A stretch of DNA of 63,297 nt from Alphaproteobacteria bacterium HGW-Alphaproteobacteria-18 (GCA_002841155.1 PHEH01000016.1:1-63297); one strand, 5' to 3'. Shown: positions 47,201-55,227, counted from the stretch's first letter. The notes: generated by a model from the sequence alone, not told the origin. Translations and numbers: made by a program.

Positions 47201-48771
47201 TGCGACAAAGACAGCTCCGGCGCATCCCGAAGGGTGGCGAGCGCCGTCTTGATATGTCCGGCGATAACCTCAGCCACGTCGGCATCAAACGCGCCCGCAG
47301 ATACGTCCAGCATCAGCCCGGCATCGCTGGCACGCAGCGTAACATCCGCATTCGGATGTTTCGGAACATCGCCGCCGATGGCCACCGCCAGGGCAAAATC
47401 GTCGGCCCGCCCCTGCATACGCTCTGCCCTGGGGCGGCGCATATAGGCGTCGCAGGCCAGCGGGCCTTTATCCTGCGCAGCCTCAAGCAGCGCGCGCGCG
47501 CGCGCCACAAGCTCACCGCCTGGCGCGCCTGCGGCAACATCCAGCACCAGCGGACGCCACGGCGCAAACCAGGACGCAAACCGGCCAAGCCCGGCCCACT
47601 GCGCAGCCTCATGAAAGGCAATCGCCGCCGAAGACGCCGCGCCCACATGAGCAGACCACGCCGCAAGGGCAGCAAGGCCCAGCGACAGATCTGCGCTCGT
47701 ATCCAGCGTGAACGTATGCGTGCCCGTCGCCGCTTTCAGCGCCCGCGGATAAGGCGCCGCTTCGCTGGCAACCGCCCGCGCGCTGTGTGCCATCCAGAAG
47801 CTTTCCGCCTTTGCCGCAGCAACCGTGTGCCGGCCAAGTTCGGTCACGTCATCAGAAGACATATCCGGCAGGCGCGTTCCCGCGCCAAGGTCGCCGGCCT
47901 GCGCCGGATTGACCGCAGTGCCCGCAACATCCGTCAGACCGCTGAGGCGCAGCATCTTGCCGCCAGCCACCACAACAAGAACAGCATCGTCCTCATGCGC
48001 AGCAACCGTGCCGTGCGGCAGCGGCGAAGCAGCCTCTCCTGCCGCCTCAACATCGCTCACCAGCAGCACGCGCTGCCCGGTCCACACTTTGAGGAAAGAG
48101 AGCGTATTGGTGTAAGGCCCGAACGACATCGCGCGCGAAAGCGCCAGCGTCTGATCAGCAGGCATATCGAAGCGCAGCGTGGCCGCCGCTTCCGGACGTT
48201 TGTACCGGCCAAAATAGGTGCGCTCGCCTTCCTGAGGCTGAACAGCAACATCCCCGGTCAGGAGCGAAGGGATTATCGTCTTGAACGCAGCAAGACCGGC
48301 TTCATAACATTTGGCGTTGAGGCTGAAGGCCGTATCATGCGGGTCAATCGTCACCGGCCCGGCCGCTACGATGCCGCCCATGTCCGCCTTATCGGTCATC
48401 ACATGCCAGGTAACGCCGTGGCTGCCCTCCCCCTGAAGGATGGCCCAGGACGTCGCATTGAGGCCTGCATACCGAGGCAGCGGACCGTCATGAAAGTTGA
48501 TCGCCATCTTGCGCGCGCGCGCAATCAGCGCAGCTGGCAGCATATCAAGGTTGGCAATGCTGAGAAGGTAATCGAACTCGAAAGCCTCAGGATCGCCGGT
48601 CTCAACCGAGCTTTTGTTCAGCACACGCACACCGGCAGCTTCGCCATGACTGGCAATGGCTGTATCTTGCGTAACGATTGCGGAAACTTGCCCGCCCGAA
48701 GCCACATAGGCCTCAAGGCATTGCAGTAATAGCGGGCCATCGCCCACAAAAAGCGCACGAATATTGTTCAC
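44221..48771 (-). CDS. NRPS: formyltransferase - C-like stub - adenylation split by LLM monooxygenase - carrier
   Basis: 1516 aa; GTG start at 48771 (weak GGTGG upstream); stop 5 nt before the PKS. FT domain, 1-230: Asn92, His94 and Asp130 reproduce the Fmt triad spacing. Residues 300-540 look condensation-like but show no HHxxxDG. A domain, 545-1405: A3 YTSGSTGRPKG, A4 FDISVLE (740), A5 NMYGPTETT (1198), A10 NGKIDRKAL. Between A4 and A5 lies a luciferase-like flavin monooxygenase (about 766-1126; AIWTPERHFHDFGGSYPNP, GRIGLAIATGWQPNDF), an insertion known from MtaG/MelG-type and MupA/Atu3671-type proteins. Carrier: Ser1448 (DLGGHSLL). The hand-aligned specificity code resembles glycine. Proposed: loads glycine, N-formylates and oxidises it, then hands it to the PKS. 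Confidence 0.93.
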   Translation of the reverse strand: MNNIRALFVGDGPLLLQCLEAYVASGGQVSAIVTQDTAIASHGEAAGVRVLNKSSVETGDPEAFEFDYLLSIANLDMLPAALIARARKMAINFHDGPLPRYAGLNATSWAILQGEGSHGVTWHVMTDKADMGGIVAAGPVTIDPHDTAFSLNAKCYEAGLAAFKTIIPSLLTGDVAVQPQEGERTYFGRYKRPEAAATLRFDMPADQTLALSRAMSFGPYTNTLSFLKVWTGQRVLLVSDVEAAGEAASPLPHGTVAAHEDDAVLVVVAGGKMLRLSGLTDVAGTAVNPAQAGDLGAGTRLPDMSSDDVTELGRHTVAAAKAESFWMAHSARAVASEAAPYPRALKAATGTHTFTLDTSADLSLGLAALAAWSAHVGAASSAAIAFHEAAQWAGLGRFASWFAPWRPLVLDVAAGAPGGELVARARALLEAAQDKGPLACDAYMRRPRAERMQGRADDFALAVAIGGDVPKHPNADVTLRASDAGLMLDVSAGAFDADVAEVIAGHIKTALATLRDAPELSLSQLDVRPAAERDVIAAFEAGQDVSVPFVSMHQGVTHQAEKTPDRIALRTREASMSYAELDAASSQVAEQLMARGVRAGETVGVCMNRSIDLVVALLAVLKTGCAYVPLDPAYPADRLDFMLEDSQSHFVIIDAPGAQEGVRAQRLAFGELRGGSAGGWRAPEVGPQDLAYLIYTSGSTGRPKGVKVQHGALANFFAAMDVRLPYKEGDTWLAVTSPNFDISVLELFWTLSRGLTVALHGAETQKAKPFSLFYFAASSSANADQYKLLFAGARFADENGFEAIWTPERHFHDFGGSYPNPAVTSAALAAITKNVHIRAGSCVLPLHHPIRVAEDWSVIDNMSGGRIGLAIATGWQPNDFVLAPDNFATRKETLTDRIDTLKRLWRGEAVPFVNPNGAQTPTRIQPRPVQKELPIWLTIAKAAEAFESAGRQGYNVLTHLLGMSVAELGGNIAKYREAWKQAGHPGEGRVTLMLHSFVGDTDEYVRETVREPMKAYLRTAVDLVRDAAWTFPTLVQKGQQTGRTAQEVMDAEPLTPEEMDALLDHAFERYFQTSGLFGSVETCAEMARRVHAIGVDEIGCLVDFGVDQDLAIEHLPYLRRVMDRAGASPSHEGRHTVAEDVEFFGASHLQCTPSMAMMLGGEREKLSGLQVICVGGEALPMELARSLRTNAPQAKLFNMYGPTETTIWSTMCHIDEVGTFIPLGEALLNTTLRIDSPSGRPQPALAAGELLIGGDGVTLGYWNRPELSAERFVTLPDRPGELMYRTGDLVRRHCDGKLEFLGRIDHQVKLRGHRIELGEIEAALVAEAAIDQAVVVALGDSNENKRLVAYSVVKPGTQLDTKALRAQLLQSLPEIMVPAQIVVLPGLPLTPNGKIDRKALPAPEAVVQDVVETPSDEVEQKLAGLWTELLGLPAVDVNANFFDLGGHSLLAFQMLRRVQSDFSRDVTITDVFRFPTVRTLSTRIRGGGSDDKDKPNTGIGRAQARLAARRRDPAGA

Positions 48772-49229
48772 GAACCACCCACTATACGTGTATTTACTAA
48801 GATCATTGTCCCCTCCCCAAGGTACCCCGGCGTTAAACCGCGATCAAGCCAACTCCCCTGTGGCTTAGTAGACTTTCGATCAGGTTTGGTAAAAATTATA
48901 AGTTGAATTCTGCGTGATTTGGATACATCGCGCGCCCGCAGCCTGTTATGGCGCACGGGCTGACGGCCCCGGCAGACATCTGAAATTTCACGCACGCCTT
49001 TCTCCCCAGAAAGCCTCAACGCTACATGCAGGAATCAAACCAATGCTTGGGATCGCGCTGGCCTTTTCCTCTTTCTGGCAGGCCGGAACAGAAAATCTTC
49101 AGACTCCCTAAACACTTGGTTCGCTTCTAGTGACGCTGTAGAGGCGCAGCGACGCGGGTGGCACAAGAATCTCATACATTGCCTGCCCTCCGGATTCCGT
49201 TTCGAAGTGAAACACACAAAGATGCGCAT
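48772..49229. other. divergent intergenic region, no gene seen
   Basis: 458 bp between the NRPS start (minus) and the flippase start (plus). A short AT-richer core (about 48870-48920) is the best place for promoters of both directions. Open frames in it are short, lack ribosome-binding sites and resemble nothing, so none is called. No clear palindrome or RNA gene was found. Confidence 0.6.
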
Positions 49230-50762
49230 ATGACTGACAACAAGAATCTGACGGCCGCAGAACCTGATCATGGGGTCTCTTCGAGGTCGGTCTTGCGCGC
49301 GACAGCGTGGCTGGCGTTCGCAAAGCTGGCCAGCTACGGCTTGGGATTCATTGGCACAATCGCGCTGGCCCGCATCCTGGTGCCGGAAGATTTTGGCGTC
49401 ATCGCATTGTCGATGGCGATCATTGGCATCATGTCCGGCCTCCTGGATCTGCCCGTCACAACAGCGCTGATTGCCCTGTCCTCGCCTACGGATGACGAGT
49501 TCAATACGGCTTGGACGATTTCGATTATCCGCTCGATCCTCATCTCCCTGCTGCTTCTGGGAATGGCCCAGCCTATGGCGCTGCTGTTCAACATGCCGGA
49601 GGTTTCAGCCGTGATCATGGTGCTGACCCTTCAGGCCATGATCTTTGGACTGAGAAACCCTTACTTTGAAAACTTTGCACGCCAGATGAACTTCTCCTGG
49701 GATGTTTTCTCGGAAATCATCTCCAAGGTCGTTCAGGTTCTGGTCAGCGTTATCGTCGCGCTCATCTGGAAGTCCTATTGGGCTTTCGTCATAGGCCTGC
49801 TCGCGGGCACCCTTGCCAGCATGATCATCACCTATGTTTCCGTCAGACAGCTCCCCTCCCTGTCCCTGCGGTCTCCGCGCCGGCTGTTTGATTATTCCAT
49901 CTGGCTGGGGCTCAGCATGATCGTCAGCCGGCTCACGGCGGAAAGCGTCAACCTCATCGCCGGCAGGCGGTTTGGCCAGGCCACGCTCGGACAGGTGCAC
50001 ATCGGCAACAAGCTGTCCTCAGACATATCCTACCTGATGCTCATCCCGATCATGCGGTCGCTGTTTTCAGCCTTCAGCCGGCTGACCGATGATATCTACA
50101 GGTTCCGCCATGCCTATCTGAAGGCACAGGCCGCCACCTTCGCGCTCGCGATGCCGGTCGGCTTCGGCCTTGCCCTTATCGCAGACCCGTTCATTCCCCT
50201 GTTGCTTGGGCCTGGCTGGGAAGAAGCCGTTACGATCGTTCAGTTTTATGCGCCCTGCGCCGGCCTGTTGCTGGCCACCGGCCCGATCCGGTCTGTCGCC
50301 ATGGCGCTCAGCCGGACCAGCCTGATGCTGCGCCGTGATGTGGTCGTCCTGATCGTTCAGGTCAGCTGCCTGCTTCTGGGCACATGGCTGTATGGTTTCA
50401 CAGGCTTCCTCGCCAGCTACGCCGTCTCCACCGTCATCGCCACGGTCATAAACCTGTTTTTCCTCAAAGGCCTGATCCAGATCAGCATCTTGGATCAGGT
50501 CAGGAATTTCAGCCGCTCGATGTTGTCCACACTCGTCATGATCGGCGTGGTTCTGGCCGTCCGGCAGCTCATCAGCTTCCCGGATACAGGCCTTTGGAAC
50601 CTCCTCACCGTCGCCCTGCTTTGCTCGGCAGGCGCGCTGGCCTACGCGGCGGCGCACATACTGTTCTGGATTGTTAGTGGCCGCCCGGAAGGCGTTGAAC
50701 AGTCCGTCTTCAATGTGGCGCAGAAGCTGAAACCGAAACTCGCCCGCTTCGGCATTCGCTGA
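49230..50762 (+). CDS. polysaccharide flippase (Wzx/PST family)
   Basis: 510-aa inner-membrane protein of the MOP superfamily with about fourteen membrane segments. After a polar N-terminus it reads ATAWLAFAKLASYGLGFIGTIALARILVPEDFGVIALSMA, the usual opening of PST/Wzx flippases that move undecaprenyl-linked repeat units. The frame opens at 49158, but ATG at 49230 is preferred because the extra residues are not conserved-looking. It completes, with the polymerase and Wzc, a Wzx/Wzy-type pathway split by the NRPS/PKS genes. It converges on eda with only 9 bp between stops. Confidence 0.9.
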   Translation: MTDNKNLTAAEPDHGVSSRSVLRATAWLAFAKLASYGLGFIGTIALARILVPEDFGVIALSMAIIGIMSGLLDLPVTTALIALSSPTDDEFNTAWTISIIRSILISLLLLGMAQPMALLFNMPEVSAVIMVLTLQAMIFGLRNPYFENFARQMNFSWDVFSEIISKVVQVLVSVIVALIWKSYWAFVIGLLAGTLASMIITYVSVRQLPSLSLRSPRRLFDYSIWLGLSMIVSRLTAESVNLIAGRRFGQATLGQVHIGNKLSSDISYLMLIPIMRSLFSAFSRLTDDIYRFRHAYLKAQAATFALAMPVGFGLALIADPFIPLLLGPGWEEAVTIVQFYAPCAGLLLATGPIRSVAMALSRTSLMLRRDVVVLIVQVSCLLLGTWLYGFTGFLASYAVSTVIATVINLFFLKGLIQISILDQVRNFSRSMLSTLVMIGVVLAVRQLISFPDTGLWNLLTVALLCSAGALAYAAAHILFWIVSGRPEGVEQSVFNVAQKLKPKLARFGIR

Positions 50763-50771
50763 GCCGCCAGA

Positions 50772-51407
50772 TCAGGCCGGCGTCAGCAGACGCCGGGCCG
50801 TTTCGATTATCCTTGCCCAATTTCCGGCCGCAATATCCGCCTGGCTGGCGATCCAGGAGCCCCCCACGGCAAACACGTTCGGCTGGCCGAGATAGGCTGC
50901 CACCTCGCCTTCCGTGATCCCGCCCGTCGGCATGAATTTCAGGTGCGGCAATGGCCCCGCCAGCGCCTTGAGCGCGGGAACACCGCCCGCAATTGATGCC
51001 GGAAACAGCTTCAGCCGCAGGAAGCCCTCTTCCATCCGCGTCATCGCCTCGCTGGCCGTGGCAACGCCCGGGATCATCAGATGCTCCCGCCCGCCCAGCG
51101 CCGCGCGCAGCCCTGGCGACATGCCGGGCGACACCAGAAACTCCGCCCCCGCATTCAGCGCCGCCTCCACATCGCGCCCACTTAGCACCGTGCCCGCCCC
51201 GACGATCAGCCCTGGCGCCGCCTTGCGCATCGCCTCGATGACCTTCAGCCCGTCCGCCGTGCGCAGCGTCACTTCCGCAATCGTGATCCCTGCCTCCTCC
51301 AGCGCCCTGGCCAGCGGCGCAGCTGAGGCCGCAGACTCAACCACCAGAACCGGCACAACTGGCGCCCTCTTTGCGGCGGCATCGAGCTTCTGGATGATAT
51401 CGGACAT
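50772..51407 (-). CDS. eda: KDPG/KHG aldolase
   Basis: 211-aa class I aldolase splitting 2-keto-3-deoxy-6-phosphogluconate to pyruvate and glyceraldehyde-3-phosphate (Entner-Doudoroff). Catalytic Glu45 in AEVTLRT and Schiff-base Lys133 in LRLKLFPAS; GAGTVLSGRDVEAALNAGAEFLVSPG and MPTGGITEGEV are typical. ATG at 51407; the 12-residue upstream extension lacks a ribosome-binding site. No edd or other sugar-acid gene lies beside it. The 168-bp gap up to the next gene shows nothing. Confidence 0.93.
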   Translation of the reverse strand: MSDIIQKLDAAAKRAPVVPVLVVESAASAAPLARALEEAGITIAEVTLRTADGLKVIEAMRKAAPGLIVGAGTVLSGRDVEAALNAGAEFLVSPGMSPGLRAALGGREHLMIPGVATASEAMTRMEEGFLRLKLFPASIAGGVPALKALAGPLPHLKFMPTGGITEGEVAAYLGQPNVFAVGGSWIASQADIAAGNWARIIETARRLLTPA

Positions 51408-51575
51408 GGATCTGGCCCCGGCTGTCGGAATTAAGGTAGGCATTTATCGGCAACGGCATCCGGCACTTGCCGGTGTCAACGTTGTTGTGGCCCGGCTCGC
51501 CCAGGATGACAAGCACTCACCCCGCAAAATGCCCCCCGGTGTCATAATGCAGTTTGCCACAGCCCACGCCCCGCC

Positions 51576-52205
51576 TCAAGCCGCCTGCACGCCATCCGTT
51601 GGCCGCCCTGCCGAGCGATCCAGAACGCCCGGCACATCCCAAGCCCCTTCCGGCCGGATCACCTGCAACGGGCTCGCCCGCACATCCAGAACCTCCGGAT
51701 GCCGCGGCACGGGGATCTCCATCTCCGCATAGTCAAAGCCCGAAAAGGCAAAGCCCGGCCGCCCGATGACCAGCCGGCAGCGGAACACCCGGCTCCAGGT
51801 CGGCCACAGCCGCGCCTGTATCTGCGCCAACGCCAGCCGGTATCCCTTGCGCGCAATGATTTCGAATGTCTCCGCCAGCAACACCTTCAGCGCCGGCGTC
51901 CCCCGGAATGCCGGCAGGATCGAGGTCCGCTCCACCTTCGCAAAGCCTGCAAACCACCGCACACGGATGGTCCCGATCGGCCGCGCGCCGGCATAGACGA
52001 CCATATGCGTGGCCGTGAAATCATTGCCGTCATATTCCTCCTCATACGGGCAGTCCTGCTCGGCCATATAGACCGCCGCGCGGATCGCCATCGCCTGCTG
52101 ATACTCTTCCAGCGTCCGCGCCGGCCGGGCTGAAAAGGTTTCCAGTGCGCCGGGCGGGAGGGGTTTTGCCAGCACCAGTTCTCCGATGGAGGGATAGCGG
52201 CTCAT
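51576..52205 (-). CDS. GNAT-fold acyltransferase-like protein, coupled to 52202-52756
   Basis: 209-aa protein. The core (EEYQQAMAIRAAVYMAEQDCPYEEEYDGNDF, then THMVVYAGARPIGTIRVRWF and VERTSILPAFRGTPALKVLL) has the N-terminal helix pair, central beta strands and acyl-CoA-loop position of GNAT/autoinducer-synthase-like folds, with RGTPALKV near the pyrophosphate-binding turn. Substrate is unknown. Its ATG overlaps the TGA of the preceding gene (ATGA), so the two are co-translated and probably act together. No LuxR-type gene is nearby, so quorum signalling is not supported. Confidence 0.72.
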   Translation of the reverse strand: MSRYPSIGELVLAKPLPPGALETFSARPARTLEEYQQAMAIRAAVYMAEQDCPYEEEYDGNDFTATHMVVYAGARPIGTIRVRWFAGFAKVERTSILPAFRGTPALKVLLAETFEIIARKGYRLALAQIQARLWPTWSRVFRCRLVIGRPGFAFSGFDYAEMEIPVPRHPEVLDVRASPLQVIRPEGAWDVPGVLDRSAGRPTDGVQAA

Positions 52206-52756
52206 GCCGCGTCCTCCCGCGCCTGCGGCAGCGGGTCCTGCCCCCACAGATCGCTGAGGCCCCCGTCAATTGGCTGGAAACCCAGCGAAGCCATCGAGCG
52301 TTTGCCATCCTCCGTCGCCCCGCGCGCAAAGCAGGGCACCGCGCCGAAGATGTCCACCCGCACCACCGCCGCCGCCATCATCACGCGCCGGCGCGCATCC
52401 TTGTTCGATCCCGCATAGACGCCGATATAGACGCCCCCGCAGGCCTCTCCCTCCGAACACACATGCGCCAGAGACGGCCAGGCGGGCACGAAACTGCCAT
52501 CGCGCACCGCCGCCACACCCGCCGCCGACAGCGGCACGGAAATGAAGATCCCGTCCACCGGGCTGCCCGTCACCCAGCCGGTCATGCCGGTCAGGCTGTC
52601 AATCCAGGTGATCGACTCCGGGGTTGCCATCACCTGCCCGGTTAGCTCCTCAGCGAGCTGCAAACCCGCCTTCAGGTCAAGGAACTCCCCGCGCCGGAAA
52701 CCGAACTCTTCGGCACGCTTTGCCAGACGGGCATAATCAATCTGAATCTCGGACAT
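52202..52756 (-). CDS. hypothetical protein, first of coupled pair
   Basis: 184-aa soluble protein that I do not recognise. Predicted helical N-terminus (IDYARLAKRAEEFGFRRGEF), then Gly/Val-rich segments (GVYIGVYAGSNKDARRR, VVRVDIFGAVPCFA). No signal peptide or membrane segment. ATG at 52756 has GGAGG 7 nt upstream; the longer frame to 52810 does not. It shares an ATGA overlap with the acyltransferase-like gene. The 117-bp region upstream contains GGTTAACC at about 52818-52825, a possible regulator site. Confidence 0.75.
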   Translation of the reverse strand: MSEIQIDYARLAKRAEEFGFRRGEFLDLKAGLQLAEELTGQVMATPESITWIDSLTGMTGWVTGSPVDGIFISVPLSAAGVAAVRDGSFVPAWPSLAHVCSEGEACGGVYIGVYAGSNKDARRRVMMAAAVVRVDIFGAVPCFARGATEDGKRSMASLGFQPIDGGLSDLWGQDPLPQAREDAA

Positions 52757-52873
52757 GGGCAACCTCCACAAAACACGACCAGTGCGTGTATTTTGCTGAA
52801 GCGATTGCACAACTCAGGGTTAACCACAAGTCAAAACTCGCGGACTGATTGCATTTTTTAACCTGCCGCCTGA

Positions 52874-53920
52874 TTACACAACCAGTCCTTGCAATTGCGC
52901 CGCTGCCTCGCGCGCCTGCTCCGGGCTGCCCAGCAATTGCCGGTTCACGCCGATGCGCTTGTACCAGTAGTGCAGGCCCACAAGATCGGTGAACCCCATC
53001 CCGCCATGCACCTCGGTCGCCGTCCGCGCCACGAAGGTGCCGACCTCTGCCAGATGCGCCTTCGCCAGGCTCGCCATCATCGGCCCTTCCGCGTCGCCGA
53101 TGTCGAGCGCGTGCGCGGCGTGCCAGATCAGCGCCCGCGCCGGCTCCAGCTTCGCCGCCATTTCGGCGCACATGTGCTTCACCGCCTGGAACGAGCCGAT
53201 CACCCGGCCAAACTGCTGGCGCTCCTTGGCATAGGCCACCGCCTTGTCGATCATCGCCTGGCCCGCGCCCAGCGTATCGGCCGCCACCAGCAACCGCGCA
53301 AACGCAATCGCCCCGGCGTCCGGCGTCACGCTGACCAGCGGCGCCACGCCATCGAGGGAAACCTCATGAAATGTCCGTGTCCGGTCGATGGTCTGCATCA
53401 CGGTGACGCTTGCCTTGGCCGCCTCCACCGAATGCACCGCCCCGGCCGTATCGGCCACCAGGATATGCGTTGCGCCATCGACAGACTGCGCCAGCAGGGA
53501 TTTCCCCGTCAGCTTGCCGCCTTTCAGCTCAACGCCCGCCCCATCGCGGCGTGAGAACAATTCAGTCAGCGCCAGCGCAAACTTCGCCTCGCCGCCCGCG
53601 ATATTGCCCAGGATGTCCACCTTGCCGCCAAGCAGTTTCGCCGCCACCGCCGTCGCCAGAAACCGCGAGGGCGCCACATCATAGCCGAGCGCCTCCTGCA
53701 CCAGGCACGCATCCAGCGCGCCAAGGCCCAGCCCGCCGGCCGCCTCCGGCACCATCAGCGCCGAAAGCCCGAACTCGGAAAGCGCCGCATCCAGCGCCGC
53801 GCCTTCCCCGGTTTCGCCAGCTGCGATCTTCCGGATACGGTCAAGATGCGCCGCCTCGCTCAGAACGCCCTTGAGGCTGTCCTGCAGCATGCGCTGGTCT
53901 TCAGAAAGTGCAAATTCCAT
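52874..53920 (-). CDS. acyl-CoA dehydrogenase (second of pair)
   Basis: 348-aa FAD enzyme introducing the alpha-beta double bond in acyl-CoA. N-terminal helical domain (EFALSEDQRMLQDSLKGVLSE), SALMVPEAAGGLGLGALDACLVQEALGY, and the C-terminal flavin segment EVHGGMGFTDLVGLHYWYKR. The middle beta-domain is short and the family's catalytic-base Glu is not obvious. It starts 4 nt after the stop of the other dehydrogenase; paired genes like these often form mixed complexes where only one subunit has the catalytic base (known for some steroid-degrading enzymes; inference here). Confidence 0.88.
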   Translation of the reverse strand: MEFALSEDQRMLQDSLKGVLSEAAHLDRIRKIAAGETGEGAALDAALSEFGLSALMVPEAAGGLGLGALDACLVQEALGYDVAPSRFLATAVAAKLLGGKVDILGNIAGGEAKFALALTELFSRRDGAGVELKGGKLTGKSLLAQSVDGATHILVADTAGAVHSVEAAKASVTVMQTIDRTRTFHEVSLDGVAPLVSVTPDAGAIAFARLLVAADTLGAGQAMIDKAVAYAKERQQFGRVIGSFQAVKHMCAEMAAKLEPARALIWHAAHALDIGDAEGPMMASLAKAHLAEVGTFVARTATEVHGGMGFTDLVGLHYWYKRIGVNRQLLGSPEQAREAAAQLQGLVV

Positions 53921-53924
53921 GGGT

Positions 53925-55118
53925 TCAGGCCTTCGCCAGCTTCGGCTCACGTGGCATGTCGAGGCCGCGTTCTGCAATGATGTTCTTTTGGATCTGCGCG
54001 GTGCCCCCGCCGATGATCAGGCCTAGGTCATACATATACCGCCACTGCCACGCCCCGTCGCTGCGCAGATGCTCGCCCTCCTCATAGAGAATGCCAAGCT
54101 CGCCGAGCGCATCAATCGCCAGGCGCGCAATCTCGTGATTGAGATCACACCCCTGCAACTTCACCACCAGCCCCGCCAGCCCCGCAGGCTGCCCCTGAAG
54201 CCGGCTCGTCGTGATGCGCAGGCCGTTGGCCTGCATCGCATACACTTCCGCCTGCAGCTTCATCAGCCGGTCGCGTAGCACCGGATTGTCGATCAGGCGC
54301 TGCCCGTTCACCGTCTCGGTTTTCATCAGCGCAATGAGTTCCAGCAGGCGCGCCTTGGTCGCATTCGGGTCGCCCAGCATGCCGCGCTCATGGGTCAGCG
54401 TGGCATTCGCCACCTGCCAGCCCTTGTTGGGCGCAAAGATCACGCCGCTTTTGGGCACGCGTACATCAGTAAAGAACACCTCGTTGAAGTTCGCGCTCCC
54501 CGTCATATCGACGAGCGGGCGCACCTCGATGCCCGGTGTCGACATCGGGAAGGTGATGTAGGTAATCCCTTCATGCTTCTTCGCATTCGGGTCTGTCCGT
54601 ACAAGGCAGAACATCATGTCGGCCTGTTTCGCCGTCGAGGTCCAGATCTTCGAGCCATTGATCACATAATGATCGCCGTCCTCAACCGCGCTGGTGCGCA
54701 CCGCGGCGAGGTCAGACCCCGCGCCCGGCTCCGAATAGCCCTGACACCAGATCATCTCGCCTTCGATCGTCGGGCGGATATAGGCCTGCTTCTGCGCCTC
54801 AGTGCCGAGCTCCAACAGCGTCGGCACAAACATCGAAATGCCCTGCCCAGCCATTGGCCCCGGAATGCGCGTGCGCGCAAATTCCTCGGCGATGATCCGC
54901 GATTTCAGGATGTCCGGCTCGGCGCCATATCCCCCATATTCCTTGGGGATCGTGCGCGCCGCCAGCCCGCTGCCGATCAGCAGTTTCTGCCAGGCGATCC
55001 GTTTGGCGTTCTTGTAGCCCTTGTCCTCAGACGTGGGCGCGAGATGAGCGTTCTTCGCGAGCGTCTCAGAGACCTCTGCGCGAAAGGCTTCATATTGGGG
55101 GTCGAGTGTCAGCTTCAT
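53925..55118 (-). CDS. acyl-CoA dehydrogenase (first of pair)
   Basis: 397-aa FAD-dependent acyl-CoA dehydrogenase of full length. Visible: GLAARTIPKEYGGYGAEPDI, WCQGYSEPGAGSDLAAVRT (substrate/flavin loop), VINGSKIWTSTAKQADMMF, and the C-terminal IIGGGTAQIQKNIIAERGLDMPRE. The frame is open far upstream to 55694, antisense to the hydratase, and is not used; ATG at 55118 with GAAGAG upstream begins the fold. Divergent from the enoyl-CoA hydratase, the next enzyme of beta-oxidation. Confidence 0.92.
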   Translation of the reverse strand: MKLTLDPQYEAFRAEVSETLAKNAHLAPTSEDKGYKNAKRIAWQKLLIGSGLAARTIPKEYGGYGAEPDILKSRIIAEEFARTRIPGPMAGQGISMFVPTLLELGTEAQKQAYIRPTIEGEMIWCQGYSEPGAGSDLAAVRTSAVEDGDHYVINGSKIWTSTAKQADMMFCLVRTDPNAKKHEGITYITFPMSTPGIEVRPLVDMTGSANFNEVFFTDVRVPKSGVIFAPNKGWQVANATLTHERGMLGDPNATKARLLELIALMKTETVNGQRLIDNPVLRDRLMKLQAEVYAMQANGLRITTSRLQGQPAGLAGLVVKLQGCDLNHEIARLAIDALGELGILYEEGEHLRSDGAWQWRYMYDLGLIIGGGTAQIQKNIIAERGLDMPREPKLAKA

Positions 55119-55144
55119 GACGCAACTCTTCGCCCCCTTGCCCC

Positions 55145-55177
55145 AACGTCGCGCAAGAGGGGTTCTTGCGCGACGTT
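55145..55177. promoter_or_regulatory. perfect inverted repeat between divergent fatty-acid genes
   Basis: AACGTCGCGCAAGA / TCTTGCGCGACGTT: 14-bp perfect arms around 5 nt (GGGGT), 27 bp upstream of the acyl-CoA dehydrogenase start and 51 bp upstream of the hydratase start. A smaller palindrome, CTGAGT-GCA-ACTCAG, lies at 55194-55208. The long palindrome suits a TetR/FadR-like repressor controlling both operons; no such regulator is in the window. Confidence 0.65.
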
Positions 55178-55227
55178 GCGGAAACCCTCTTAGCTGAGTG
55201 CAACTCAGTTTAAGGGAGAGACCCACT

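Noticed and set aside
46642..48729. Plus-strand open frame of about 695 residues
   Set aside because: Antisense to the NRPS, low-complexity Arg/His/Gly composition from GC-rich codon shadow, no known domain.
48772..49271. Small open frames in the NRPS/flippase gap
   Set aside because: Short, overlapping on both strands, without ribosome-binding sites or recognisable sequence.
51576..52205. Acyl-homoserine lactone synthase (quorum sensing)
   Set aside because: Only fold-level likeness; conserved LuxI residues could not be assigned and there is no LuxR-type gene nearby.
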